Shown here: positions 1 to 7,750 of the stretch, piece by piece
Layout of the letters: each line of letters begins with the position of its first letter
Numbering within the stretch: the first letter of the stretch is position 1
Assembly (NCBI GenBank): GCA_050253535.1
Contig: JBFWIW010000029.1
Span: forward strand, 1-36,133
Reading direction: 5' to 3'
DNA length: 36,133 nt
Source of the DNA: JBFWIW01 sp050253535
GTDB taxonomy: Bacteria > Bacillota > Clostridia > Oscillospirales > Oscillospiraceae
Notes under the pieces: model-generated
What the model was told of the DNA's origin: nothing
What the model saw: the letters and a program-made list of their open reading frames with translations, nothing else
Databases searched by the model: none
Program-made: the position numbers and the translations under genes

Positions 1-943
1 TGGTGAGTGCATTGAGAATGATTACAGGCATATTTTCCTGTGTCAGGATACGACTCAGTATAGTTGCAAAGAACACCAGCAGAATCATAACACCTGTTGT
101 CACCGCAGATTCCTTAAAAGTTCTGATCAGAGTTTTGAGCTTCATTGCCTTGTAAATGAACATACCGACAATGACCGCATATACGCATGAAACCCCAGCA
201 GCTTCGGTTGGGGTAAACGCACCAGAGTAGATACCGCCCAGGATGATAACGGGCATCAGGATGGCGGGGATTGCGCCCTTAGTGGTCATTCCGAAATTTT
301 TGAACCAGTCCCCTGGCGTACGGTGAATTGTCGCGGGAAGATTGGGAGCTGTGCGTATCATGAACCAGCCAACCAGGCATTCCATGACACACAGGATAAC
401 ACCGGGAACGACTATGGCCAGAAAGCAACCCAGAACCGAAATATTGCAGGACCAAGCAAGAATTATCTGGATGCCGCTTGGAGGGATGAGCAGACCCAAA
501 GGTGCGGCACAGCACAGGACTGCCGCATAAATGCCCTTAGGATAATTCCTCTCTTCCAGCTTGGGACCCAAAACAGAGCCGATGCAGGTCAGCGTTGCCG
601 TACCGCTGCCGCAGACGGACCCGAACAGCGCGCACGAAACGACAGATACGATGATCAGTCCGCCACGGACTTTTTCCATAAAGCACTCTATCCATTGTAC
701 CAGCTTATCCCCAATCGCACCGTTGGACATCAGGCCGCCGGCCAGAATAAACAGAGGGAGCGCAACCAGTATGTAGGCCTTGACGTTTCCGTATCCTGTC
801 GTCAAAAGAATACGTGGGTCTACTCCGACGGCACCTACAAGAAATGTAATGGCACCGGCAAATGCGAGAGGGATCGGCGGGCCGGAAACGATAAAGAAGA
901 TCAGCAGGCAAATACTGCTTACCATAGCTAATTGTACGCTCAT
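1..943 (-). CDS. dctM: TRAP transporter large permease (DctM-like), 3' end outside window
   Basis: The reading frame opens with ATG at 943 and stays open to the window edge (314 codons of a protein normally about 425-430 residues). Translation gives a very hydrophobic protein with the DctM pattern: a serine/glycine-rich stretch FGSVCGSGTATL near residue 100, then LGPKLEERNYP and LGLLIPPSG, matching the conserved 'SGSA...IP...G.LIPPS' region of TRAP large subunits. It would form the sodium-driven translocation channel for a carboxylate-type substrate. Its ATG overlaps the stop of the small permease gene (ATGA), so the two are translationally coupled. The C-terminal third is not in the window. 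Family assignment is secure; the substrate is not known. Confidence 0.9.
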   Translation of the reverse strand, partial: MSVQLAMVSSICLLIFFIVSGPPIPLAFAGAITFLVGAVGVDPRILLTTGYGNVKAYILVALPLFILAGGLMSNGAIGDKLVQWIECFMEKVRGGLIIVSVVSCALFGSVCGSGTATLTCIGSVLGPKLEERNYPKGIYAAVLCCAAPLGLLIPPSGIQIILAWSCNISVLGCFLAIVVPGVILCVMECLVGWFMIRTAPNLPATIHRTPGDWFKNFGMTTKGAIPAILMPVIILGGIYSGAFTPTEAAGVSCVYAVIVGMFIYKAMKLKTLIRTFKESAVTTGVMILLVFFATILSRILTQENMPVIILNALT

Positions 944-1521
944 TCTTCGCCCGCCTCCTTACCCGCCTCAGCGAGTTCAGCCGTCCGCTGCTCATTTGCC
1001 ATCAGGTAGTTCTCGCTTTTTTTGAAGATGTTCCTGATAAGATGGTACAGCGAATACAGGAACATGCCGATAATGCCGATAGATATGGGCAGCTGATTTA
1101 CCCAGAAGGGTATCTTCCAGCCCGTGGTAACGCGAGTGCTCCTCAGACATGTCAATGCATAATCCAGCCCCCATTTGGACCAGATCGCAAGTAAAAATAC
1201 ACAAAATATATATACGTAAATCTGATGAATCTTGTAATGGTACTTTTTTTTGAAAAAGGCGGTCAGAAGGTCACCCTTGATATGGCTCTCTTCGTAACTG
1301 CCGTACACGGCGCCCAGGAAATACAGCCACATGGCAGTGACTGTAATTAGTTCATCCGAGCCATATATATTGACTCTGAAAACATAACGCATAAGGACAG
1401 TCGCGAAAACTAGCAATGTGGTCAACATCAGGCAGACCGTGACAAATCCGCCGATAAATTTATGTACGGCGCGCCAAACCACATTGTTTTCCAGCGGTTT
1501 TTTCTCCCCCAATATTATCAC
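940..1521 (-). CDS. dctQ: TRAP transporter small permease (DctQ-like)
   Basis: A 193-residue protein with four strongly hydrophobic segments, the size and layout of DctQ small membrane subunits, which pair with the large permease. It includes the usual mid-protein stretch with 'GSDELITVTAMWLYFLGAVYG', where a charged pair sits before an amphipathic membrane helix. The longest frame starts with GTG at 1521. An AGGAAG sequence lies so close to that GTG that a TTG at 1512 (protein LGEKKPLENN) with 8-nt spacing is an alternative start. It lies 64 nt after the binding-protein gene and overlaps the large permease by 4 nt, so the three genes form a dctPQM operon. Confidence 0.88.
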   Translation of the reverse strand: MIILGEKKPLENNVVWRAVHKFIGGFVTVCLMLTTLLVFATVLMRYVFRVNIYGSDELITVTAMWLYFLGAVYGSYEESHIKGDLLTAFFKKKYHYKIHQIYVYIFCVFLLAIWSKWGLDYALTCLRSTRVTTGWKIPFWVNQLPISIGIIGMFLYSLYHLIRNIFKKSENYLMANEQRTAELAEAGKEAGEE

Positions 1522-1585
1522 TTCCTAACGGTATAGTCCTTCAAAAAACAGCAATCAGCCGTAATCGAAATGGGGTATCTTTCGA

Positions 1586-2686
1586 TTATTTGGCGAGTCC
1601 GGCAACCTGGTCGGAGATAGCAGTCATGGTATCTTCGCCGAACAGATCATTCAGCTGAGGATATACCGTGTCGCGGACATACTGTGCCATGTAGGTCATC
1701 TGCTCATCGGTGGGATAGAGAACTTGAATACCGTAGTCATCCAGCTGAGAATAGCCTTCTGCTTCGAATGCCTGGAAGTCATCAAATGCGGCTGTCTGCT
1801 CTTTGACAGCCAGATCCATGATCAACGTCTGATACTCCTCAGGCAAAGATTCAAACAGATCCTGGTTCATAAGCATAGTGAATACTTCAAACAGATATCT
1901 GTAATCGGCATAATATTTGATAACATCTCGGAAACTGGTGTAATTCAGCGCCGCGCCTCCACCGTACCAGCCGTCAGCAACGCCGGTCTGCAGCGCGGTG
2001 TACAGGTCGGAATACGCAATGGTAACACAGTTGTATCCCAGAGAGTCAACGATCATTCTGGCAACATCCATGGAGGGGTGCCTGATCAGAACGCCCTGCT
2101 TTACCGTGGGATCAAAAATGGTATCCAGGTTACCAAGATTCTGTGCGCCGATGCCCAGAAAGCCACCGGGAGTGACGCCCAGTAAAGTTGCGCCGAGATT
2201 TTGCATGATATCATTAAACTTAGAGTAGATGTAGCCGTCGCGGTTGCCCCAGAGTTCCCTTGCCTGATCCCAGTTTTCAACAAGGTAGGGGATGCCCTGA
2301 ATGTCCATCATCTGGTCAAAGGAAGCAGGACCGGAGATCCATGCCATGTCCAGAGTACCCATTGTCACTTCTTCAAACATCTGCTCGTAATCGCCGAGCT
2401 GGCTGCTGGGATAAACAGTTATCTGAATGTCACCGTTTGTCGCCTCTTCAAGATCCTTGGCAAAGCGATATGCACTGTCGGTCAAAGGTATACCATCGGC
2501 ATCCTGTGTGCCGAGACGCCAAGTATATGTTGGGGTGGTTTTGTCGGAATTGCCGGTGGCTGTGCCGGTATCGGAGGCGGTGCTGGTGTTGGTGGCAGAG
2601 TTGGTGGGTGTGCTGCCGGTACCACACGCGCAAAGCATGGTAGTCACCAAAACAAAAGCCAGAATCAGAGACAGTGTTCTTTTCAT
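1586..2686 (-). CDS. dctP: TRAP transporter substrate-binding lipoprotein (DctP-like)
   Basis: A 366-residue secreted solute-binding protein. It begins with a lipoprotein signal (MKRTLSLILAF, then a lipobox around LCAC at residues 18-21) and a Ser/Thr/Gly-rich tether. The mature part has the DctP-family order: 'TYPSSQLGDYEQMFEEVTMGTLDM', a central segment with the ligand arginine region (LIRHPSMDVAR), and 'LQTGVADGWYGGGAALNY', the usual QTG.vDG motif. It would capture an organic acid outside the cell and deliver it to DctQM. The start has an excellent AGGAGG site. As first gene of the operon it is preceded by a leader of about 195 nt. The neighbouring UxaA-type lyase suggests a sugar acid, hydroxy acid or sulfolactate-like substrate, but this is inference. 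Confidence 0.9.
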   Translation of the reverse strand: MKRTLSLILAFVLVTTMLCACGTGSTPTNSATNTSTASDTGTATGNSDKTTPTYTWRLGTQDADGIPLTDSAYRFAKDLEEATNGDIQITVYPSSQLGDYEQMFEEVTMGTLDMAWISGPASFDQMMDIQGIPYLVENWDQARELWGNRDGYIYSKFNDIMQNLGATLLGVTPGGFLGIGAQNLGNLDTIFDPTVKQGVLIRHPSMDVARMIVDSLGYNCVTIAYSDLYTALQTGVADGWYGGGAALNYTSFRDVIKYYADYRYLFEVFTMLMNQDLFESLPEEYQTLIMDLAVKEQTAAFDDFQAFEAEGYSQLDDYGIQVLYPTDEQMTYMAQYVRDTVYPQLNDLFGEDTMTAISDQVAGLAK

Positions 2687-2726
2687 ACTATTTCCTCCTA
2701 CTTTTTTATAAAATATATTACTAACA

Positions 2727-2740
2727 GCCCGGTACCGGGC
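2727..2740 (-). repeat. GC-rich palindrome in the dctP leader
   Basis: GCCCGGTACCGGGC is a perfect 14-bp palindrome in otherwise AT-rich DNA. It lies about 40 nt before the dctP start and inside the predicted transcript. As RNA it would fold into a 5-bp stem with a GUAC loop. No T-run follows, so it is not an intrinsic terminator. It could be a translational control hairpin or an operator. Confidence 0.5.
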
Positions 2741-2887
2741 AGGTTAGCGCCCTTAAAACCAGCAGAACCTCCCTGCAGATAATTTATTATGTAATAGCTA
2801 ATTATTATCAATATCAGTATATGTTGTTAAGGTTCGAAACAATCTACTATATAATCTCTTTATATAATTTTCTTTTAATTCGAGTAA

Positions 2888-2916
2888 ATATTACTATTAT
2901 ACTCACACAATGTCAA
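2888..2916 (-). promoter_or_regulatory. Predicted sigma-A promoter for the TRAP operon
   Basis: On the minus strand, TTGACA (2911-2916) is followed after 17 nt by TAATAT (2888-2893). This predicts a start near 2881 and a leader of about 195 nt before dctP. The -35 is perfect and the -10 is 4 of 6. Confidence 0.5.
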
Positions 2917-2987
2917 GCATATTTTTAGCATTATCAACAATTTTATTAACATAAATACGCGCAATACGATTTGTTTATAAATTAACA

Positions 2988-3032
2988 ATATTTAGAACAT
3001 AAACATATCAATAATGTTTATGTTCTAAATAT
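2988..3032. promoter_or_regulatory. 19-bp perfect inverted repeat, candidate operator
   Basis: The left arm ATATTTAGAACATAAACAT (2988-3006) is repeated exactly as its reverse complement at 3014-3032, with a 7-nt centre. It lies between the predicted TRAP promoter and the predicted marR promoter, about 70 bp upstream of one -35 and 40 bp upstream of the other. It has no T-run and no adjacent gene end, so a transcription-factor site is likelier than a terminator. The adjacent MarR protein is one candidate binder, although 19-bp half-sites are long for MarR. Confidence 0.6.
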
Positions 3033-3071
3033 ATACGTTGATATATTTGGCTTTAATTTTTTCAATATCAA

Positions 3072-3100
3072 TTGACAACCATTCAAAAAAATGTTACTCT
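3072..3100 (+). promoter_or_regulatory. Possible promoter of the MarR gene
   Basis: A perfect TTGACA (3072-3077) is followed after 17 nt by TACTCT (3095-3100), a weak -10. The resulting leader would be about 190 nt. The remaining upstream DNA is AT-rich with no other feature seen. Confidence 0.3.
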
Positions 3101-3295
3101 TTTATTCAATACCAGAATTTCCTGTTATGGCGACACTTTAATAGAGGCAACTAATTGTAAGTATTGGCATTACTGCGCTTATATTCGTTTGGGTTATACT
3201 TATGGTTTATCGTAGCATGAGCCCAATTTTTTCTGCCGGTTCGAGTGTAGCCGATCCATTTTATACATTAGAATAATTTGAGGAAGTGTGAGCGT

Positions 3296-3754
3296 ATGCC
3301 GCAGAACCGTAAATATTCAATTTATGAGGCAGCAGATATCCTTCAACAAGCTGCAGTGCTGCATCTTGTTACAAAACACACGGACTACGGTACCGGCGAG
3401 AAATATACTTCCGTCGAAGTACATACGTTGTCGTATATTATTTGCAACTACGGGATAACCGTAACCGATCTCGCCAGAGATATCGGCAAAACCAAAAGCG
3501 CCATTTCTCAGATGGTCAAAAAGCTCGAAGGCAAGGGCCTAATTTACAGGGAATCAGACCCTACAAACGACAGAAAAGTCATCCTCTACGCGACGGAAGC
3601 CGGTATTGAGCTACACAAGATGCATAAAAAATATGATACCGAGGTTTTTGGCCGCTCATATAAGGCACTCATCGAAATGCTTTCTGAGTCCGAGGTAAAC
3701 GACGCCTGGACGGTACTTAACGAATGGGTGCAGATTCGCCGACGTTTTAACTGA
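3296..3754 (+). CDS. MarR-family transcriptional regulator
   Basis: A 152-residue winged-helix regulator. It shows a MarR-type helix-turn-helix (ITVTDLARDIGKTKSAISQMVKKLEGKGLI, about residues 54-83) followed by the wing with the diagnostic D-x-R (DPTNDRKVILYAT). Such proteins bind as dimers to palindromic operators and are often released by a small aromatic or acidic ligand. The frame can be extended to a TTG at 3278, but AGGAAG at 3281-3286 sits 9 nt before the ATG at 3296, which I take as the start. It is divergent from the TRAP operon and convergent with the UxaA-type lyase genes, so control of these catabolic genes is a reasonable guess. Confidence 0.9.
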   Translation: MPQNRKYSIYEAADILQQAAVLHLVTKHTDYGTGEKYTSVEVHTLSYIICNYGITVTDLARDIGKTKSAISQMVKKLEGKGLIYRESDPTNDRKVILYATEAGIELHKMHKKYDTEVFGRSYKALIEMLSESEVNDAWTVLNEWVQIRRRFN

Positions 3755-3811
3755 TTCACCAGCCACTTTTTAACTTTCGTTTCTAAAATTTCTTGCATAC
3801 ATTTTTATATT

Positions 3812-3850
3812 AGATAAGGGCTGTCTCAATTTGTGAGACAGCCCTTATCT
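3812..3850. terminator. Long hairpin between convergent genes
   Basis: A perfect 17-bp stem (3812-3828 with 3834-3850) with a 5-nt loop follows the MarR gene. T-runs are poor on both sides, but the position between convergent genes and the stem strength fit a terminator or processing hairpin. Confidence 0.6.
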
Positions 3851-3856
3851 TATCAA

Positions 3857-4012
3857 AAAACCAATTAAGCGAGAAAAGTCCGGCAGGGTTTCCGCCGCAT
3901 ACTGCGGAATAAAAGAAATCCGGCATTCAAACACGAGCGGCGGCCGCGGCTGAGAGCCGCGCAGCCCACTTGCCGGAGAAGCAATCGGTCTTCTCCGGCA
4001 GACCGAATCTAA
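3857..4012. other. GC-rich intergenic stretch with several hairpins
   Basis: No gene is visible. There is a 6-bp stem TTCCGC/GCGGAA around 3891-3909, a 7-bp stem CGCGGCT/AGCCGCG (3945-3951 with 3955-3961) and an 11-bp stem TGCCGGAGAAG/CTTCTCCGGCA (3971-3981 with 3990-4000). This forms the 3' region of the lyase operon on the minus strand. None of the hairpins has a T-run. Confidence 0.45.
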
Positions 4013-5197
4013 TCAGATAACAGGCCCCAGACAAAAAATATCTATGGAGCCGAAATAAGAGAGGCATTCGTTTTTGGTCATTTCACCGTTTAAAACAGAC
4101 AGCATCTTCCGGAACGCCTCTTCCCCGACTTCTTCGATCGTCTTTTCTCCCGTGATGATTCTTCCGGCATTAAGGTCCATATCATGCTGCATGTGCTCAA
4201 AGGTATTGGGATTTCCGCAGATCTTGACTACGGGCATGGATGGGAATCCCTGCGGCGCCCCCCTGCCGGTGGAGAACAGCATAAGCTGGGCGCCTGTTGC
4301 GGCCATACCCGTAAGTATTTCCGGTTCTCTTCCTGGCGTGTCCTTAATCCACAGCCCCTTCCGGTCATCTATGCCTTCCGGATATTCCAGAACGCCCTGG
4401 ATGGGGCGGTGGCCGGATTTCACGATGGCGCCGAGGCTCTTTTCCTCGATACTGGAGAGGCCGCCTGCTATGTTTCCCGGTGTGGGCTGACCGCCGCGCA
4501 TATCCTCGCCAATGGACTTCGCCCGCTTTTCCATACGGTCGACAATCTCGTAGATCTTGCGTCCCACCGGGCCATCCTCGCCGCCGACGGCGCGTCTTGC
4601 CAGAATATGCTCACCGCCGAGGAACTCTGTGGTTTCACCGAACACAACCGCAGCTCCCAGATCGACCAGCTTATCCGCAACATAGCCGATTACACAGTTT
4701 GACGCCATGCCGGAAGTTGTGTCGGAAGCGCCACATTTGATTGACATGATGACATTGGAAATATCCGCGCGTTCCCTCTGCTGGCCGGATATGCCGACAA
4801 CAAGGTGCTGCGCCGCGTCGATGCCCGCCTGAATAGCCCGGGACGTCCCGCCCAGTTCCTGAATGCCGATAACTTCCACCGGCTTGCCCGTCTCCCTGAG
4901 TTCGGCAACAAGTCTTGCCGTATCGGTGCCCTCGCAGCCCAGACTGACAACCAGCGCCGCGCCCACGTTCGGACTTTTACCCAGATTAATAAGCGTGTCT
5001 GTGACGCGTCTCAGATCCAGCGGCAGCTGACAGCAGCCCTGATGGTGAAAATATCCCACCGTACCCTGCACCTGTCTGCAGATTGCCTGACATACGTCGT
5101 TTGCGCATATCACGCTCGGAATAACGGCAACTAGATTTCTGCTGCCATATTTTCCGTCGGGGCGCCTATAGCCGTTAAAAGAATACTCCATATTCAT
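4013..5197 (-). CDS. UxaA/GarD/SuyB-family lyase, large (catalytic) subunit
   Basis: A 394-residue protein matching the C-terminal catalytic domain of altronate/galactarate dehydratases and the large subunit of sulfolactate sulfo-lyase. Recognisable motifs are RPDGKYGSRN at the N terminus, HHQGCCQ near residue 51, KCGASDTTSGMASN (usual form KCGGSD..SG..ANP) and ETTEFLGGEHILARRA. These enzymes eliminate water or sulfite from hydroxy acids and need a metal. Here the SAF domain is a separate gene 9 nt upstream, as in SuyA/SuyB. The start has AAGGGGGG just ahead. Substrate cannot be set from sequence: altronate, galactarate, sulfolactate and other hydroxy acids all remain possible. The TRAP importer nearby fits a catabolic role. 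Confidence 0.85.
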   Translation of the reverse strand: MNMEYSFNGYRRPDGKYGSRNLVAVIPSVICANDVCQAICRQVQGTVGYFHHQGCCQLPLDLRRVTDTLINLGKSPNVGAALVVSLGCEGTDTARLVAELRETGKPVEVIGIQELGGTSRAIQAGIDAAQHLVVGISGQQRERADISNVIMSIKCGASDTTSGMASNCVIGYVADKLVDLGAAVVFGETTEFLGGEHILARRAVGGEDGPVGRKIYEIVDRMEKRAKSIGEDMRGGQPTPGNIAGGLSSIEEKSLGAIVKSGHRPIQGVLEYPEGIDDRKGLWIKDTPGREPEILTGMAATGAQLMLFSTGRGAPQGFPSMPVVKICGNPNTFEHMQHDMDLNAGRIITGEKTIEEVGEEAFRKMLSVLNGEMTKNECLSYFGSIDIFCLGPVI

Positions 5198-5206
5198 ATG
5201 CCCCCC

Positions 5207-5503
5207 TTAAAGATCGCCGCGGCCGCGCAGGGCCACCATATTATGTACGTGAACGTAATCACCCTTTGCGATATCGCAGCATGCCGCACCGATGGATTCA
5301 CCATATTTTATGATATGACTTCCAGAAGGAATATCGGTCACCGCTATTTTATGACCGTAGGGTACATCCCCGTTTACCGTAATTACCTCAACACGTCCTT
5401 TCTTATCGCGCATTTCAACATGCGCACCGGATTTAATGCCGTTTGCAAAAATGGTAGCGACGTTGTCTTTGTTATCGACTTTGAGTGCCAGCTTCATCTC
5501 CAT
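5207..5503 (-). CDS. UxaA/SuyA-type SAF-domain small subunit
   Basis: A 98-residue SAF-domain protein of the kind that forms the N-terminal part of altronate dehydratase or the separate small subunit of two-part lyases. Visible family features are NDNVAT-like DNVATIFANGIKSG near residue 13, the VPYGHKIAVTDIPSG core and the terminal HVHNMVALRGRGDL, close to the usual HVHN...RGR. An AGGAG site precedes the ATG at 5503; a second in-frame ATG at 5497 is nearly as good. It is the first gene of a two-gene operon with the large subunit. Confidence 0.87.
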   Translation of the reverse strand: MEMKLALKVDNKDNVATIFANGIKSGAHVEMRDKKGRVEVITVNGDVPYGHKIAVTDIPSGSHIIKYGESIGAACCDIAKGDYVHVHNMVALRGRGDL

Positions 5504-5579
5504 AAATTATCGCTCCTAAACAATAAATAAAAATATTATTTCGTCAATCTATTGTAATATATAGGTTTATTTGGTATAG

Positions 5580-5608
5580 ATGTTAAACTAATCAAATCAT
5601 ATTGTCAA
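5580..5608 (-). promoter_or_regulatory. Predicted promoter of the UxaA-type lyase operon
   Basis: On the minus strand, a perfect TTGACA (5603-5608) is followed after 17 nt by TAACAT (5580-5585). Transcription would start near 5573, giving a leader of about 70 nt. I see no gene in the remaining stretch from about 5609 to 5889. Confidence 0.55.
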
Positions 5609-5889
5609 GTATCTTGGCACAATAATTAAGACACCTCATTGCAAGTAAATCGCTCTCCGGTGCCGTGAAAAGTAATTAAGCCCACAGCTTTTGGGTTTAT
5701 TGATCCGAATCCACACAGGTACATCTGAAATAAATGAGATCATTTTCCGCAACAGGTAGATTGCATATGGAATACATACAGTAATTTCGGCATTTGTTCT
5801 TGGATCTTCTGCGTATGCCGCTTCTATTTTTAAAGAATTCCTCATTTAAATATAGATAACTACATTTTTCGTCTTTTTTCACCATAATC

Positions 5890-5918
5890 TTGAAATAGGA
5901 TAATCTGAATGCTATATT
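5890..5918 (+). promoter_or_regulatory. Predicted promoter of the DUF975 gene
   Basis: TTGAAA (5890-5895), 17 nt, TATATT (5913-5918); each hexamer is 5 of 6. The start near 5925 lies downstream of a possible upstream ATG at 5909, which argues for the ATG at 5966 as the real start. Confidence 0.55.
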
Positions 5919-5965
5919 TTTTATATAACATACATATAGATGAACTGAAGGGGAGGTTATCTTTA

Positions 5966-6595
5966 ATGCAAGACAGAGTTTCTGTAAAACTGCGCGCAAA
6001 GGAGCTGTTCCGTGCCCAATATTGGGTCTGCGTAGGCGCAAACGTTCTGGTCGCAATCATCGTTTCGGCAGCATCCTCGGCAACCTTTGGCATGGCTGCC
6101 TTTTTCGTATCTCCACCGGTAACGGTCGGCCTATGCTTTTTCTCGCTTTCTGTTTACCGCGGATTTAATGGTGACATCGGTTCAGTGTTTACAAATGGGT
6201 TTACAAATTACCTGCGCAAGCTCGGCGGCATGCTTTGGATGGAGCTGTTTGTTTTTCTGTGGTCTCTCCTGCTCATCATTCCCGGAATCATAAAGTCATT
6301 ATCCTACGCAATGACACCCTATATTCTCGCAGACTGTCCCAACGTCTGCGCCACAGACGCGCTGAAAATTTCCATGCGTATGATGGCGGGCCATAAGGGT
6401 GAACTTTTTGTATATTACCTCAGTTTTATTGGCTGGGGTATCCTGTCCGGCCTCACGTGCGGGGTGCTGTACATCTTCTATGTCGGCCCGTATATAAACA
6501 ATACCTTCGCCGGCTATTATGATGAGTTGAAACGCGTTTCAATTGAAAGCGGCGTTATATCCCTCTCCGAACTTGATCCTGACGCCCGGATCTGA
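5966..6595 (+). CDS. DUF975-family integral membrane protein
   Basis: A 209-residue membrane protein with an N-terminal amphipathic region (VSVKLRAKELFRAQYW) followed by about five hydrophobic segments. The segments and the motif 'IPGIIKSLSYAMTPYILADCPN....ALKISMRMMAGHKGELF' are the hallmark of DUF975, a common Firmicutes family of unknown function. The motif reads as P-G-I-x-K-x-x-x-Y-x-M-x-x-Y, then an 'A...S..MM.G.K..LF' loop. The start at 5966 is chosen for its GGGGAGG site; an ATG at 5909 would precede the predicted transcript start. It appears monocistronic, ending at a hairpin shared with the convergent gene. Function is unknown. Confidence 0.85.
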   Translation: MQDRVSVKLRAKELFRAQYWVCVGANVLVAIIVSAASSATFGMAAFFVSPPVTVGLCFFSLSVYRGFNGDIGSVFTNGFTNYLRKLGGMLWMELFVFLWSLLLIIPGIIKSLSYAMTPYILADCPNVCATDALKISMRMMAGHKGELFVYYLSFIGWGILSGLTCGVLYIFYVGPYINNTFAGYYDELKRVSIESGVISLSELDPDARI

Positions 6596-6607
6596 AAAAG
6601 GTATAAA

Positions 6608-6635
6608 ATAGAGAGCCGCTTTAGCGGCTCTCTAT
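6608..6635. terminator. Hairpin between convergent genes
   Basis: ATAGAGAGCCGCT (6608-6620) pairs perfectly with 6623-6635. It lies between the convergent DUF975 and CmpB-type genes and could serve both. T-richness after the stem is modest. Confidence 0.65.
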
Positions 6636-6644
6636 TAATCTATT

Positions 6645-7451
6645 CTAACGCTGTTTTTTTAAACGGAGCTTTCTAACTGCACCTTCATATTTACCGTTCT
6701 GTAATCTAGGGAAAGCGTTGAGAAGCCTTTTATGGACAAAATCCCTGCGGCTGAGCAATTCCCTGTATTTTTCAAGCGACTGCTCTAGCTCCGGCGCTCT
6801 TTCATTTATCGCTTTCCTTACGGCTTTCTCCTTCTCCTTTGCGGAGAAAACACTCTCTGTAAGCTCCATCCCTATCTCCTCAGAGATAAAGTTAAGTGAT
6901 CGCTCAAGCTCCAGTATCGACTTCATGCGCTTCGGGAATCGGCTGACGCCTATGACCGTAATAACGACATCAGCAGTAAACACAGTCCCGAAAACAATGA
7001 GACAGATATATGTTAATATATCCGGAAGCTTAATGACAACTCCTTCAATTATAGGATGAATAATCCTGATCACAAAAACGCATGCAAATCCCCACATGAG
7101 TGAAAATTTCAGGCATATATAGCCTTTAATATTCACTGGGTTTTCCGAATAGTCCCACCACTTGTCATGGAACGCCTTTTCGAGTATGTATCCCGTTACA
7201 AACTCAAGCGTCGAAGTGAGCAGCACCGATCCTATAAATAAAAGAACTAGGCTCCCGCTCACCGGCTCAAGACAAAAGATGACCGCAATAACCCCAAAAC
7301 CGTATATCGGGCAGATCGGCCCATTCAGAAACCCCCTGTTTACAAATTTTCCGTGATTCACCGCGGCGTACACCACCTCGCAGCACCAGCCTAAAAACGA
7401 GTAAATGAGGAACAACATCATATAATCATATATCGTATGGTTCACCGGCAT
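6645..7451 (-). CDS. CmpB-type putative ABC transporter permease (PF06541 family)
   Basis: A 268-residue protein. Residues 1 to about 165 contain five hydrophobic segments with family-typical phrases: FLIYSFLGWCCEVVYAA near residue 13, FVNRGFLNGPICPIYGFG near 36, LEFVTGYILEKAFHDKWWDYS near 82 and GYICLKFSLMWG near 110. These fit the family annotated as putative type IV ABC transporter (CmpB). The C-terminal 80 residues are soluble, basic and probably coiled-coil (EKEKAVRKAINERAPELEQSLEKY). No ATPase partner is next to it and the molecular function of this family is not established, so the transporter label should be read as a family name only. AAGGAG precedes the ATG. Confidence 0.82.
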   Translation of the reverse strand: MPVNHTIYDYMMLFLIYSFLGWCCEVVYAAVNHGKFVNRGFLNGPICPIYGFGVIAVIFCLEPVSGSLVLLFIGSVLLTSTLEFVTGYILEKAFHDKWWDYSENPVNIKGYICLKFSLMWGFACVFVIRIIHPIIEGVVIKLPDILTYICLIVFGTVFTADVVITVIGVSRFPKRMKSILELERSLNFISEEIGMELTESVFSAKEKEKAVRKAINERAPELEQSLEKYRELLSRRDFVHKRLLNAFPRLQNGKYEGAVRKLRLKKQR

Positions 7452-7506
7452 CCTCTCCTTCTGTTAGTCAAGATTACCATCAGAATACACTGTTTCGGCA
7501 AAAACC

Positions 7507-7650
7507 GCCATAGGCAATTACACTGCTTTGTATCTTCTTTTACATAAGGCGTCTTTCCGCTCTCTCCCTATGGCTTAAAAAACTGTCTGACGCCTTGGGA
7601 TGTTTGTCCAAAAATCAGACTATCTTTGCGCCTTGTTCAGTTTTGGGACA
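7507..7650. other. Intergenic segment with interleaved inverted repeats
   Basis: The 299-nt gap 7452-7750 between divergent genes has no ORF of note. Two 8-bp complementary pairs interleave: GCCATAGG (7507-7514) with CCTATGGC (7567-7574), and AAGGCGTC (7546-7553) with GACGCCTT (7589-7596). GTCTGA (7585-7590) can also pair with TCAGAC (7615-7620), and TGTCC-AAAA near 7605 with TTTT-G-GGACA (7641-7650). A pseudoknotted RNA is possible. I do not recognise a known riboswitch class. Confidence 0.35.
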
Positions 7651-7750
7651 CGGAGCATTTATTGTCTATTTTATACTCGGTTCCCGCCGAATACTATATT
7701 ATCAGTAAATTAACTAGGCATATGCCAGGGCCAATAAGGAGCTGATTTTT

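Noticed and set aside
323..931. A 202-codon open frame on the plus strand inside the large TRAP permease gene
   Set aside because: The minus strand frame encodes a clear DctM protein through the whole stretch; the plus-strand protein has no recognisable features or ribosome site.
3278..3295. Upstream TTG start of the MarR gene
   Set aside because: The AGGAAG site lies downstream of it and fits the ATG at 3296.
5636..5845. A 69-codon minus-strand frame between the lyase operon and the DUF975 gene
   Set aside because: No ribosome binding site, no promoter and no recognisable protein pattern; overlapping frames are equally open.
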